Source: Sphingomonas sp. IC-11
GTDB taxonomy: Bacteria; Pseudomonadota; Alphaproteobacteria; Sphingomonadales; Sphingomonadaceae
Direction of reading: 5' to 3'
DNA length: 64,000 nucleotides
Assembly (NCBI RefSeq): GCF_021043365.1
Contig: NZ_JAJNDU010000004.1
Span: 186,001-250,000 of the forward strand
This document shows positions 42,778 through 51,386 of the stretch, piece after piece. The first letter of the stretch is position 1; each line of letters starts with the position of its first letter. A program made the translations under genes and the position numbers. A model generated the notes under the pieces. The model worked only from the letters and a program-made list of their open reading frames with translations. It was not told the origin of the DNA and ran no database searches.

Positions 42778-42919
42778 CGACGATCAACCAGCGCCAGGTT
42801 CAAGGGCAACAAAACCACCGTCATCCTGTAAAAGCCTGGGCGCGCCTAGCACTTCGCAACCGCGCCGCAAGGGGAACATTGCAGGAACGCGGGAGTTCCA
42901 CTCCTCGAAGGAGACCATC

Positions 42920-43135
42920 ATGGTTGAGAGCAATCCCAAGAGCGAACCGTTTTCGAACGCCGAGAAGGACCCGGATGACTGGACCACGGGTGACGAGCCG
43001 ATGACCGGCGCTCAGGCCAGTTATCTCAAGACCTTGAGCGAAGAGGCAGGTGAGGAGTTCGACGAGGCGCTGACCAAGGCCGAAGCGTCGAAACGCATCG
43101 ACGCCCTCCAGGACAAGACCGGGCGAGGAAAATAG
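42920..43135 (+). CDS. DUF3072 small protein
   Basis: 71 residues. It matches DUF3072: DPDDWTTGDEPMTGAQASYLKTLSEEAGEEFDEALTKAEASKRID. The ATG at 42920 has AAGGAG seven bases upstream. The sequence TGAQASYLKTL...AGE...L.KAEAS resembles small SAP-like or tellurite-type DNA-binding folds, but function is unknown. It stands alone between kup and the cytochrome c maturation cluster. Confidence 0.9.
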   Translation: MVESNPKSEPFSNAEKDPDDWTTGDEPMTGAQASYLKTLSEEAGEEFDEALTKAEASKRIDALQDKTGRGK

Positions 43136-43191
43136 CGCCATTTGGTTGGCCAACGAGCAGGCAAGCTGCCGGATCCGCCGCGATCGCGGCG

Positions 43192-43830
43192 CTACCGCCC
43201 CGCCTGCTCTACGGCCGCCATGTAGCGATCGAGCACGATCAGCTGGCCCGCAAGCTGCCGACGATATTCCGTACCCTCCCGCGACAAGGATACGGCCCGG
43301 GCGAGCAGCCGCCGCGCGGCCGGCAGGTCACCCGCGCGAATATAGGCCAGTGCGGCATAATAAGGCGGGCCCGGATGTTCGGGTGCGAGGTGCATGGCCC
43401 GTCCGAACGCCAGCTTGGCCGCCGGCGACATCTGGTCGCCGTCGTGAATGGCCAGATTGGTCCCCAGCTGGGTCCACAGAATGAAGCTTTGCGGAATAGC
43501 GCGAACCCCGCCCAGCACCACCTGCGCTGCGGCGCGCCGATCGCCGGCCCGCAACATGGCGTCGGATGCCACCAGATAGGCGGTGTCGGCGGTGAACCGG
43601 CCCATCAGCCGCTCGCGCAGGGCGATGCTTTCGGGCTCCACGGCGACCGGGTTTGCAGTGGGCTTCGCTGGCGCCGCGGCAAGCGCCGGTCGCCCCTGCC
43701 ATGCGTAGCCAGCCGCACCCAGGAACAGCGCGGCGCCGGCAAAGGACCACACCAGGCGCGGCAGCCGAAGCAACACCATGGCACCAAAGGCAAGCGCACC
43801 GATCACGGCAAGAGCGATGAAGCCCGTCAC
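43192..43830 (-). CDS. TPR protein of cytochrome c maturation (CcmI/CycH-like)
   Basis: 212 residues: two N-terminal membrane helices (FIALAVIGALAFGAMVLL and LVWSFAGAALFLGAAGYAW) and a periplasmic TPR domain (ASDAMLRAGDRRAAAQVVLGG, AFGRAMHLAPEHPGPPYYAALAYIRAGDL). This is the build of CcmI/CycH, which holds apocytochrome c for heme attachment. It starts at GTG 43830 overlapping the ccmE stop (GTGA). The usual partners ccmF, ccmG and ccmH do not lie between ccmE and this gene. Confidence 0.82.
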   Translation of the reverse strand: MTGFIALAVIGALAFGAMVLLRLPRLVWSFAGAALFLGAAGYAWQGRPALAAAPAKPTANPVAVEPESIALRERLMGRFTADTAYLVASDAMLRAGDRRAAAQVVLGGVRAIPQSFILWTQLGTNLAIHDGDQMSPAAKLAFGRAMHLAPEHPGPPYYAALAYIRAGDLPAARRLLARAVSLSREGTEYRRQLAGQLIVLDRYMAAVEQAGR

Positions 43831-44261
43831 TGATCCAGGCTCTTGGTTTCGTGCATCTTGCCGGCAAGCTCCGGCGGCATGTACTTCTCGTCGTGCTTCG
43901 CCAGCAGGTTGGAGGCGACAAACGATCCGTCGCGCTGGAAGCGGCCCTCGGCCACGACGCCCGAACCTTCGCGGAACAGGTCGGGCACAATTCCCGCAAA
44001 GCTCACCGGCGTCGTCGCGCGCCCGTCCGTGACGCGGAAATGCACGGTTACGCCATCGGCTGCGCGGGCGACCGAGCCGCCCGCCACCATGCCGCCCAGG
44101 CGCACCGCCCGGTCAGCAAGCAGCACTTCGGGTGTGACATCGGACGGCGCGTAGAAGAACGCCGCCTGATCCTTCAGTCCAGACAGGGCAAGCAGCGCCG
44201 CCACCGCAACCGCGACCAACGCGGCACCGGCCAGCCACAATCGTTGATGCTTCGCCTTCAT
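43827..44261 (-). CDS. ccmE: Cytochrome c maturation heme chaperone CcmE
   Basis: 144 residues. One N-terminal helix (LWLAGAALVAVAVAALLALSG), an OB-fold periplasmic domain (RLGGMVAGGSVARAADGVTVHFRVTD) and the heme-binding stretch NLLAKHDEKYMPPE with the covalent His and conserved Tyr. It carries heme from CcmC to the ligation complex. ATG 44261 overlaps the ccmD stop (ATGA); a longer frame to 44411 runs inside ccmD/ccmC in another frame. Confidence 0.96.
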   Translation of the reverse strand: MKAKHQRLWLAGAALVAVAVAALLALSGLKDQAAFFYAPSDVTPEVLLADRAVRLGGMVAGGSVARAADGVTVHFRVTDGRATTPVSFAGIVPDLFREGSGVVAEGRFQRDGSFVASNLLAKHDEKYMPPELAGKMHETKSLDQ

Positions 44262-44371
44262 CGCCGGTCCTTTTCGGCGCGGCGCATTGCCCGAAGGCTG
44301 GCCAGCGCAATGATCGCGCACGTGCCCAATGCCACTGCGTAAGCGGCGAAGACGAACGGCCAGGCGTTCAC
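44258..44371 (-). CDS. ccmD: CcmD heme exporter subunit
   Basis: 37 residues starting at GTG: MNAWPFVFAAYAVALGTCA, ending in a basic tail (SLRAMRRAEKDRR). One membrane helix and a charged C-terminus are all the family has. It overlaps both neighbours by four bases (GTGA with ccmC, ATGA with ccmE), which identifies it despite its size. It helps release heme-loaded CcmE from CcmABC. Confidence 0.88.
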   Translation of the reverse strand: MNAWPFVFAAYAVALGTCAIIALASLRAMRRAEKDRR

Positions 44372-45117
44372 GTCGTTGCCCTCCGGCGCAGCCGCGCCTC
44401 CGCCTTGGCAATCGCCAGCAGGGTCCGCATGCGCATCAGCACGATAGCGCCAAAAAGGAAGCTGAAGCCCGCCAGCATGATCGGCAACGGCCACAGGATG
44501 GAGGCGTCGATCGACGATCGTGTCAGCCCGATGCTCGGCCCCTGATGCAGCGTATTCCACCACACAACGGAATAGCGGATGATCGGCAGCAGCACCGTAC
44601 CGGCGATGCCGAACAAGGCGGCGATCCGCCCGTCCCCGCCGCGCTCGCGATCGGCACGCGCCAGAGCGATGTAGGCGAGGTAAACGAAGAACAGCAGCAG
44701 CATGGAGGTCAGCCGACCATCCCACTGCCAATAAGTGCCCCAGGTAGGACGCCCCCAGATGGCGCCCGTGACAAGGCACACGGCGGCGAAGCTTGCCCCC
44801 GGCACCGCAATGGCACGCGCCGCGACATCCGCCAGCGGATGGCGCCAGACGAGATAGGCAATGCTGGAAATCGCAATGCCGCTCCACCCACCCATGCCAA
44901 GCCAGGCGGCGGGAACGTGGACGTACATGATGCGCACCGATTCGCCCTGAAGGTAATCGGGCGGCGTTTGCGTCAGCCCAGCCCAGCAACCGATCGCGAT
45001 CAGCGCAACGCCCATCCACCCGAACAGGGAGGTGAGCGGTCGCGCGATCTTCAGGAAGCGCGCAGGATTGGCGAGGGCATGGAGCGCGGGCACGATGGTG
45101 TCATCCCATATGGGCAA
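44368..45117 (-). CDS. ccmC: Heme exporter / heme-handling protein CcmC
   Basis: 249 residues, six helices. The tryptophan-rich heme motif is present (GRPTWGTYWQWDGRL), with periplasmic His positions in YVHVPAAWLGMGGW and the WWNTLHQGPSI loop. It transfers heme to CcmE. It is the first gene of the four-gene unit ccmC-ccmD-ccmE-TPR; ccmA and ccmB are not upstream in this window. The ATG at 45117 lacks a strong ribosome site, but the N-terminus (ALHALANPARFLKIARPL) is normal for the family. Confidence 0.96.
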   Translation of the reverse strand: MPIWDDTIVPALHALANPARFLKIARPLTSLFGWMGVALIAIGCWAGLTQTPPDYLQGESVRIMYVHVPAAWLGMGGWSGIAISSIAYLVWRHPLADVAARAIAVPGASFAAVCLVTGAIWGRPTWGTYWQWDGRLTSMLLLFFVYLAYIALARADRERGGDGRIAALFGIAGTVLLPIIRYSVVWWNTLHQGPSIGLTRSSIDASILWPLPIMLAGFSFLFGAIVLMRMRTLLAIAKAEARLRRRATT

Positions 45118-45219
45118 ATTCGCGTGTCGTCATCGCTTGACTGACGCGTACCCCGCTCCTCTCACGACATTGGCGGCACGGCGGAGGGTCGATGCCCCCC
45201 GCTCGCCTCTTTGGCGGCT

Positions 45220-46269
45220 TCAGCCCCGGCCGATGAGCCGCTTCGCAATCCGATCCGCGACATCCGCTGCCGGATCGCCGCTGGCGTCGCTTTCGTCCCA
45301 CACCTCGATCAGGCGGTCGGGGATGCGTGCGATGCGCGCCTTCACTTCCGCCTCATCGCCATGACCCAGATATTCCAGGCCCACGTTGATGATGCCGCCG
45401 GCATTGATCACGTAATCCGGCGCAAACAGGATACCGCGCTCATGAACGCGGCGGCCATCATCGCGGGTCGCAAGCTGGTTGTTGGCGCCACCGGCGATCA
45501 CCTTCGCCTTGACGGCGCCGATCGACTGTTCGGTCAGCACCGCGCCAAGCGCATTCGGGCTCACCAGATCGACGTCGGCCGAAAGGATCTCTTCGGTCGC
45601 GGCCGTCGCGGCGCCGATCTCGGCAGCCAGTGCCTCGGCCCGCTGCTGGTTGACATCGGCGAGCGTCAGTACCGCGCCGTCGGCCGCCAGCAGGCGCGCC
45701 AGACCGCCGCCGACCGAGCCGACACCCTGAATGGCGACGCGAACGCCCTTCATGTCGATCGCGCCCAGACCACGCTGAGCCGCCGCCTTCACGCCCAGGT
45801 AGACGCCCATGGCCGTATAGGGACCCGGGTCGCCGCCAGCGGCGCCGCTCGCCACCGGCAAGCCGGACACGTAGCGGGTCTCTTCCGAGATCACCTTCAT
45901 CCGGGCTTCGGACATGCCGACGTCCTCTGCCGTGACGTAGCGGCCGCCCAGCGACTCAACCGCACGGCCGAACGCCCGCAGTTGCGCTTCGCTGATGGTG
46001 GCGCCAGGCGCATCGGCGAGCACGACGCCCTTGCCGCCGCCCAGCTCGAGGCCCGCCATGGCATTCTTGAAGCTCATGCCACGCGACAGCCGAAGCGCGT
46101 CGGTGATCGCTGCGGTATGATCGGCATAGTGCCAGAACCGCACACCACCGGCCGCCGGGCCGAGAGCCGTGGAATGAACCGCAATTACGGCGCGCAGGCC
46201 GGATGCCGGATCGGTGAAAAGGTGGACGCCCTCATGGTCGTCAAAGTCGGGGAAGCCCCACGCGGTCAT
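45220..46269 (-). CDS. Glu/Leu/Phe/Val dehydrogenase (leucine dehydrogenase-like)
   Basis: 349 residues. Motifs: GPAAGGVRFWHYADHTAAITDALRLSRGMSFKNAMAGLE (substrate lobe, with the catalytic Lys in LGGGKGV), ETRYVSGLP and an NAD(P) fold, VAIQGVGSVGGGLARLLAADG. Likely oxidatively deaminates a branched or aromatic amino acid with NAD+. ATG 46269 has GGGAA upstream. A longer frame into 46350 crosses the tRNA-His gene and is rejected. Leucine/phenylalanine specificity cannot be assigned from sequence alone. Confidence 0.9.
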   Translation of the reverse strand: MTAWGFPDFDDHEGVHLFTDPASGLRAVIAVHSTALGPAAGGVRFWHYADHTAAITDALRLSRGMSFKNAMAGLELGGGKGVVLADAPGATISEAQLRAFGRAVESLGGRYVTAEDVGMSEARMKVISEETRYVSGLPVASGAAGGDPGPYTAMGVYLGVKAAAQRGLGAIDMKGVRVAIQGVGSVGGGLARLLAADGAVLTLADVNQQRAEALAAEIGAATAATEEILSADVDLVSPNALGAVLTEQSIGAVKAKVIAGGANNQLATRDDGRRVHERGILFAPDYVINAGGIINVGLEYLGHGDEAEVKARIARIPDRLIEVWDESDASGDPAADVADRIAKRLIGRG

Positions 46270-46288
46270 GTCGTTCCCGGGGAAAAAA

Positions 46289-46366
46289 TGGGGCGATCGA
46301 CGGGACTTGAACCCGCGACCCTCGGTACCACAAACCGATGCTCTAACCAACTGAGCTACGATCGCC
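46289..46366 (-). tRNA. tRNA-His(GTG)
   Basis: Minus-strand cloverleaf. The extra 5' G (-1 at 46366) pairs with C73, the identity mark of tRNA-His; acceptor GCGATCG/CGATCGC, anticodon stem TCGGT/ACCGA around loop TTGTGGT (anticodon GTG), T-arm CGGGTTCAAGTCCCG, encoded CCA. Confidence 0.95.
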
Positions 46367-46503
46367 GTGAGAAAGCGCGCCCCTACGGCTCGGGGGTTGA
46401 GGCGTCAAGGTTCGACACGCAATTTCCTTCAAGCTTTGAACGGAATTGATTGGCCCGGTGGCCACGCTCCGCCCGTCGCCGGCCAATTTTACCCACGCTG
46501 CGC

Positions 46504-47235
46504 TCAGAAACGTCCTTCGATCGCCAGTTCCATCCCGCGGTCCGTCTGGATGAAACCGCTGGCCTGCAGCCTGGCGCTGGCTGCCGGATCGGACGGCTGC
46601 AACGTCAACTCGGCACGGTATCGTCCATCAGGCCACAGCCGGATCGTGCTTCCTTCATTCCCAGCGGCGCTGACCAGCGGCAGCAGCAAGGCACCTGAAT
46701 CGCAGCGGGCGTTGCCGTTAAGAGAGGCCGGCACCGCCATTCCCCCGATTTCTCCGCTCATGGTTGCTCGCACCCGCCCCTCGGCCTGTTCGCACGAGTC
46801 GCTGCGGAAGCGGACGCTGACGTCCTGAAGATCCAGCAGCGTCACCGGAACCGGGCGGAAGGTCCCGCCGACCGGCAACGACGCGGTAACATCGTCCAGG
46901 CCGAAGCTGTGCCTGCTGATCCCGACCGCGCCCGACAAGCGCGGGGCAGAGCCCGCCGCGCCCTCCACACCGTCCAGATCGACGCGCGCGCGCCCCACGA
47001 CAAGCTGCACCGGCGAGACGCCTGCCGAAAGGTCGCCCAGCGCGATCCGGCCGAATGCCGCTTCGCGCAACTCGCCGGCCCAGACACTGCCCGTGACTTC
47101 CCGAGCCGTCATTCCCTGCTCGGCCAGCCCGAACCACGCCAGGGCAAGGCGAAGCGGCAGGAAGGCGATCAAGGCCACGACGAAAAAAGCCAGAAACAAC
47201 GCGCCGGGCCCGGTCGCCATTCGTATCCGCCTCAT
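46504..47235 (-). CDS. gspN: Type II secretion protein GspN
   Basis: 243 residues: one N-terminal helix (GALFLAFFVVALIAFLPLRLAL), then a periplasmic domain with EVTGSVWAGELREAAFGRIALGDLSAGVSP and LSGAVGISRHSFGLDDVTASLP. GspN is an optional subunit of the secretion machine and is the last gene of the operon here. Its start overlaps the gspM stop (ATGA). A run of acidic and hydrophobic residues fits the beta-rich AsmA-like fold of the family. Confidence 0.9.
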   Translation of the reverse strand: MRRIRMATGPGALFLAFFVVALIAFLPLRLALAWFGLAEQGMTAREVTGSVWAGELREAAFGRIALGDLSAGVSPVQLVVGRARVDLDGVEGAAGSAPRLSGAVGISRHSFGLDDVTASLPVGGTFRPVPVTLLDLQDVSVRFRSDSCEQAEGRVRATMSGEIGGMAVPASLNGNARCDSGALLLPLVSAAGNEGSTIRLWPDGRYRAELTLQPSDPAASARLQASGFIQTDRGMELAIEGRF

Positions 47236-47705
47236 GGCGCCCTCCCCCTCAACGTCAGCGTTGCGGACACGGTGCCGTCACCATTCCCATTGATGGTGGA
47301 GGCATCCACGAGCAGGCCGTCCGCCTCCAGCCCGGCGATCCAGCCCAGCAGAGGGCCGGGCCGGGCCGTGGCAATGGCGATCCGGATCCGGTCGCCCTCC
47401 GGCTCCAGGTTCGCAAGGACAAACCCTGCCTCATCGGCTCGCGCCCGAACCACATCGGCCAGCGACCCTTCAGGCGTTCGTGGCCGCGCGCGCTGGATCG
47501 CCTTCACCTGCGCGACCTGCGCCTTCACTTCGCCTAGACGGATCTCGGCGCTGGCGTGGCGCTGGCGAGTCGATTCCAGCCCGTCGCGGACCGGCCGGAT
47601 GATGCCAGCGAACACCAGGGTGATCACGAACAGCGCCACCATCACCATCAGCAGCCGCTGTTCGCGAACGGTGCGGCCGCGGAACCAGATCAGCAAAGCG
47701 TTCAT
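47232..47705 (-). CDS. gspM: Type II secretion protein GspM
   Basis: 157 residues: cytoplasmic start (WFRGRTVREQRLLMVMVALFVITLVF), one helix, then a ferredoxin-like periplasmic domain (QVKAIQRARPRTPEGSLADVV, AIATARPGPLLGWIAGLEADGLLVD). Assembles with GspL and links the inner-membrane platform to the ATPase. Start and stop both overlap neighbours by four bases. Confidence 0.93.
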   Translation of the reverse strand: MNALLIWFRGRTVREQRLLMVMVALFVITLVFAGIIRPVRDGLESTRQRHASAEIRLGEVKAQVAQVKAIQRARPRTPEGSLADVVRARADEAGFVLANLEPEGDRIRIAIATARPGPLLGWIAGLEADGLLVDASTINGNGDGTVSATLTLRGRAP

Positions 47706-48784
47706 GGCAGCGCCACCGTCACGTCTCCGCGCACACGCTGCCCGTCCGATTGGAAGGTGCTCGCAGTGACAGCGAAGCCTGCTTCCCTTAGCCGGTCCAG
47801 CAATTGGTTGGCCTGCGCCTCGCCATTCGCGGCGACGGTGGCGCGCAGCTCTCCACTGGGTTCGAAAGCGATCGCGATCACCTCGGTCCCTTCAACCTCG
47901 CGCGTGGCGTTCGCCAGCACGGCAGCCGTTGCGCTGAACCCAGCGCCTGGGCCTCGCAGGCGCGACAGTCGTTCACTGAGCAGCCGCCCCGCATCTCCCT
48001 GATCCGCGCCGCGCGGCAGGCCCTCACGCGCCAGCGCCTCGGCCTGCGCTTCCGCCGCATCGGCAGCGATCGCATACCGTGTGATTCGCACCAGATCGAT
48101 CATCAGCGTCAGCAGCAGGACCAGACCGGCCAGCACTGCCAGCCGACGTATCAGCGGCCAATCGACCGCGCGACGCTTGCGCCGCGCAAACGGCCCCTGA
48201 CGCAGGTTCAGCTGCGGGCTCGTCGCGCTGGAGATGATGTTCAACTCCACCTCGTCGCGGCCCAAGGTCTCCGGCGGCCGCCCGCCTGTGACGAGGTCGG
48301 TCAGGCGGGCTTCATCGGCAAAGCCGCTCGTCGCGCCGCGAATAACTGGTTGGCCGCCCAGTTCGGCTCGAACATATCCCTCCGCAGGCGGCGCGATCAG
48401 CAGCGGGGCTGGAACGATCGCCCCTGGATCGATGCCGAGGCCGGAAAGCGACGCCAGCCACTCACGCATACGTTCAATCGCGACCACGCCGATCGGCCGT
48501 TCGTCTTCGGACGCATCGCCCACCGCCACGTGGAGGCCGTCGATTGGCGCGGCACTCGCGTCAGAAACCACGATCCGCGCCGCAGCCACGGCCTGCGCTT
48601 GCGACCGCGCGGGAAGGCTCGACCAGTGGAGCGTCACTGCGTCGGCGGGCGCAACGGCAATGGTTTCGCCCCCCGTCTGCTCCGGCGCACCCTCGCCGCG
48701 CGCGGCCACCGCATTGTTCTCCAGCCGCAGCCATCGCCAGGGCTGATCGGCATGGGCCGGCAGGAAGATGATCGTCGCACTCAT
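47702..48784 (-). CDS. gspL: Type II secretion protein GspL
   Basis: 360 residues: a cytoplasmic actin-like half (MSATIIFLPAHADQPWRWLRL, AVAPADAVTLHWSSLPARSQAQAVAAARIV), one helix near residue 240 (LAVLAGLVLLLTLMIDLV), and a periplasmic ferredoxin-like half. It recruits the ATPase GspE to the membrane. The ATG at 48784 overlaps the gspK stop; the longer frame to 49135 is another frame of gspK. Confidence 0.94.
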   Translation of the reverse strand: MSATIIFLPAHADQPWRWLRLENNAVAARGEGAPEQTGGETIAVAPADAVTLHWSSLPARSQAQAVAAARIVVSDASAAPIDGLHVAVGDASEDERPIGVVAIERMREWLASLSGLGIDPGAIVPAPLLIAPPAEGYVRAELGGQPVIRGATSGFADEARLTDLVTGGRPPETLGRDEVELNIISSATSPQLNLRQGPFARRKRRAVDWPLIRRLAVLAGLVLLLTLMIDLVRITRYAIAADAAEAQAEALAREGLPRGADQGDAGRLLSERLSRLRGPGAGFSATAAVLANATREVEGTEVIAIAFEPSGELRATVAANGEAQANQLLDRLREAGFAVTASTFQSDGQRVRGDVTVALP

Positions 48785-49758
48785 AGGATCTCGCCCCATT
48801 GCCGCGAGACGAGCCGTGCCGGAAGCGTCGTCGCATCGATCACCCCCCGCTCCTGCAGCTCGCTGTCCCCCACGGAGACATCTATCCGCACGTCGAACCA
48901 GGTGGTGATCACGCCGGTCTGCTGTTCCGCAAGCGGATCCGTGATGCCGGAGGCCGCGAAGATCTTCCAGAAATCCTGCGTATCCCCAAACCCGCCAGCG
49001 GGCCGCCGCAACAGACCTGCCGCCGCGGCCTGGACGCTCAAGGTGTCCGGCAACAGCATCGCGACAAGCGGCGCCTGTTCGGGGGTCAGCGTGTTGACGT
49101 TGATCGTCGATCGCTTCGCCTGCGGCAGGGTACAAAGCCAGGGCCGCAGCCGGGCATAGGCCTCGCCGGTCACACCGGTCACCGCGCGCAACTCGCTGGG
49201 ATCAACCATCAGCGTGCCCGACGTGCGGTAGGGCGTCGGAAGTCCGGTATAGGCGCCGTCTTCAGCGCCCGCGCCGAGCGGCTCATCGTCGCTGTCGATC
49301 CAGTCCGCGGCCGCCGCGGCGATTCCCTCCCCGCCGGGTATGTTGAGCAGCCTCGCCAGCCGTGCGAACTGCGCCACTGCCGTGGGATCGGCGACATATC
49401 TGCCATCAAGTTCGGTGACCAGGCCATTGAGGTTGAAACAATTCCCGCCGTCACTTACCCGAACGGTCGCTGCTCCGCCGGGTAGCGGAAGGGAGAAAGG
49501 CTGATTGCTCCAGCCGCCCGCCAGCGTGACCCGGTCCGGGCTCTGCCGCAGCAATTGGGTGATCCTGCCGGTTGCCAGCGTCTCCGCAGCAAAAGCAAGG
49601 CCGCGTGCCTGGTCCAGCGCCACGGCATTGGCGGTCAGCCGCGTGGACAAGCGCAACCGTTCCAGCGCGGTGGCTGCCATGACGGCGACGATCGCGACCA
49701 GCAGCAATACCGTCAGCAACGCCGCTCCGCGCTCCCCGGGCCGCTTATTGCTCGCCAT
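48781..49758 (-). CDS. gspK: Type II secretion minor pseudopilin GspK
   Basis: 325 residues. Type IV prepilin signal RGAALLTVLLLVAIVAVMAATALE with cleavage after Gly; the +5 Glu is absent, as usual for GspK. The large globular insert is characteristic (AAAADWIDSDDEPLGAGAED, INVNTLTPEQAPLVAMLLPDTLS). It caps the pseudopilus with GspI and GspJ. I chose ATG 49758 (MASNKRPGER); it overlaps the gspJ end by 14 bases. Confidence 0.94.
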   Translation of the reverse strand: MASNKRPGERGAALLTVLLLVAIVAVMAATALERLRLSTRLTANAVALDQARGLAFAAETLATGRITQLLRQSPDRVTLAGGWSNQPFSLPLPGGAATVRVSDGGNCFNLNGLVTELDGRYVADPTAVAQFARLARLLNIPGGEGIAAAAADWIDSDDEPLGAGAEDGAYTGLPTPYRTSGTLMVDPSELRAVTGVTGEAYARLRPWLCTLPQAKRSTINVNTLTPEQAPLVAMLLPDTLSVQAAAAGLLRRPAGGFGDTQDFWKIFAASGITDPLAEQQTGVITTWFDVRIDVSVGDSELQERGVIDATTLPARLVSRQWGEIL

Positions 49759-50473
49759 CAGGCGCTCCCACTGGAGGCGCCATCGCCACGACCGGCGCGG
49801 CACCACTGCCGACCAGGAACAGCTGGCGGAAAGTCACGCCGTCGCGGCGCTGCAACGTCAGTTCCAGCGCTTGCGGCAAAGCGGCGGCCTGCGTGCCGTT
49901 CCAGCTTTCGCTCCACGCGCCCGCGATCCGGTACCTCAGCTTCGCACCGGCGACATCGGTCAAGGCGGCGGAGGCTGGCAAGGGCGCGGCTCCATCCACC
50001 ATGGGCCAGGCAATGCGCTGGAATACCCCATCGACCAAACGGTAGCTCACCTTTTGCAACGTCGATCGTGGCTCCGCATCGATGTTGCTCCACCCCGCCC
50101 GCACGAATGTGACGCTGGTTGCATCGCCGACAAAAGCCGGGAACCTCGTGCCCCGCTCATCGCGGGCCGGGCGGTTCATCGCCTGCGCGAGATCGGCGGC
50201 AAGCAGGGACGATTGCCGGGCAAGCGCGCCCACGTCATCGAGCCGCGCCGTCGTGGCAGCCTGGGCGCGGATGCTGAACGCCAGAAGCGCCACCCCTGCC
50301 GACGCGATCAGGCCGAAGATCATCAGCGCGACCATCACTTCGACCAGCGTGAAGCCTGCCTCAGCACCTGGCGCTCGTGGTCGCGACCCGTGCTGCCGAC
50401 GGGTGCCACCGCTCCGCCGGGGGGAGTCACCTGCGGACGATCGCCCGCGCGTGGTTGGCCCGGGCAGTATCAT
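49745..50473 (-). CDS. gspJ: Type II secretion minor pseudopilin GspJ
   Basis: 242 residues with the prepilin site AGFTLVEVMVALMIFGLIASAG preceded by an unusually long, basic leader of about 40 residues. Typical GspJ regions follow (RLDDVGALARQSSLLAADLAQ, YRLVDGVFQRIAWPMVDG). ATG 50473 overlaps the gspI stop (ATGA), which supports the long leader. The Pro/Arg-rich leader is odd but may simply be tolerated by the prepilin peptidase. Confidence 0.93.
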   Translation of the reverse strand: MILPGPTTRGRSSAGDSPRRSGGTRRQHGSRPRAPGAEAGFTLVEVMVALMIFGLIASAGVALLAFSIRAQAATTARLDDVGALARQSSLLAADLAQAMNRPARDERGTRFPAFVGDATSVTFVRAGWSNIDAEPRSTLQKVSYRLVDGVFQRIAWPMVDGAAPLPASAALTDVAGAKLRYRIAGAWSESWNGTQAAALPQALELTLQRRDGVTFRQLFLVGSGAAPVVAMAPPVGAPDGEQ

Positions 50474-50898
50474 GACGTGGTCACGATCGTTTGCGGCGGC
50501 CGGATCATCGTCAACCGCCCGACTGCTCGCCCGCCAGCGTCCATCACCGCCACGTCGATGCGCAAGATCTGGGCATCGCCAGTGCGCCGCACCTCGCGCG
50601 CCCAGCGCCAGGCACGGCCGCCATTCTGCTCGACACCGCTGGTCCGTCCCAGGGCGGGCGGTGCCGGCGCGGTGATCGCATCCACGGCGACGTTGCGGGC
50701 CACCATCTGCGCCATGATCGTGTCACCCAGCACAGCTGTGGAGCGTATCGTCGCGCCTTCCAGCCGGATCAGCGCCAGGGCAGCAAGGCTGAACACGGCG
50801 AGGGCCACCATCACCTCGATCAGGGTGAAGCCGGCTGCCCCGCCGCGACGCGAGCGGCGCGCGAGGGCGGATCGCCGGCAGGAACGCGGCTCAGCCAT
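50470..50898 (-). CDS. gspI: Type II secretion minor pseudopilin GspI
   Basis: 142 residues. Basic leader, then prepilin site AAGFTLIEVMVALAVFSLAALAL. GspI is the smallest tip pseudopilin and starts pseudopilus assembly. ATG 50898 (MAEPRS) overlaps the gspH stop by eight bases; an alternative ATG at 50925 adds nine residues. Length is a little above the usual 120-130. Confidence 0.92.
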   Translation of the reverse strand: MAEPRSCRRSALARRSRRGGAAGFTLIEVMVALAVFSLAALALIRLEGATIRSTAVLGDTIMAQMVARNVAVDAITAPAPPALGRTSGVEQNGGRAWRWAREVRRTGDAQILRIDVAVMDAGGRAVGRLTMIRPPQTIVTTS

Positions 50899-51379
50899 CA
50901 ACCCACGCGCCCTTGTCATCCCCAACCATCACCGTCAGCCGGGTGCGCTCGCGGCGCAGCGGCACCACCAGCACCCGATCGGCCATGCCGGTGGTGTCGA
51001 ACGTGACTCGCGCCCGCTCCGGAAGCACCGCCTGCGTACCCTCGCTCCATTGCGACACGCGCAGCGGCTTTTCGGCGATCGCGATCCACTGGCCGCCGCG
51101 CCGCTCGTCGAAGCCATAGCCGCCCGGCGTAACCCACACGCTGACCGGACGCCCGCCAATCACTGCAGCGTCGCGGGCCGCCCGCACGCGCGTGGCAAAG
51201 CGCGCGCCTTCATCCGCGAGGCGCCCGCGCGGATCCGGCATGGCGAGAACCGCCGCCGCGGAGGCAAGGCCAATCACCGCGATCGCGATCATCAATTCGA
51301 CAAGAGTGAAGCCACGCGCCGCCCCGGGCCTTACCGCCCGCGATTGACCCCGAAGGCGCAAGGCGGCACGAGCAGCCAA
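50891..51379 (-). CDS. gspH: Type II secretion minor pseudopilin GspH (start uncertain)
   Basis: About 162 residues with prepilin site ARGFTLVELMIAIAVIGLASAAA and the globular domain DPRGRLADEGARFATRVRAARDAAVIGGRPVSVWV. No ATG or GTG lies between the gspG stop and the prepilin site; TTG at 51379 or 51361 are the in-frame choices, and I give 51379. An ATG start further up would overlap gspG heavily. Weak ribosome site, so translation may depend on coupling to gspG. Confidence 0.85.
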   Translation of the reverse strand: MAARAALRLRGQSRAVRPGAARGFTLVELMIAIAVIGLASAAAVLAMPDPRGRLADEGARFATRVRAARDAAVIGGRPVSVWVTPGGYGFDERRGGQWIAIAEKPLRVSQWSEGTQAVLPERARVTFDTTGMADRVLVVPLRRERTRLTVMVGDDKGAWVDG

Positions 51380-51386
51380 GTCGCGC

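Noticed and set aside
43176..43191. Perfect 16-base palindrome CGCCGCGATCGCGGCG between DUF3072 and the TPR gene
   Set aside because: It has no loop or T-run and GATCGC-type palindromes are common by chance at this GC content, so no role is claimed.
46270..46350. N-terminal extension of the amino-acid dehydrogenase
   Set aside because: It runs through the tRNA-His gene; the ATG at 46269 gives the normal family start.
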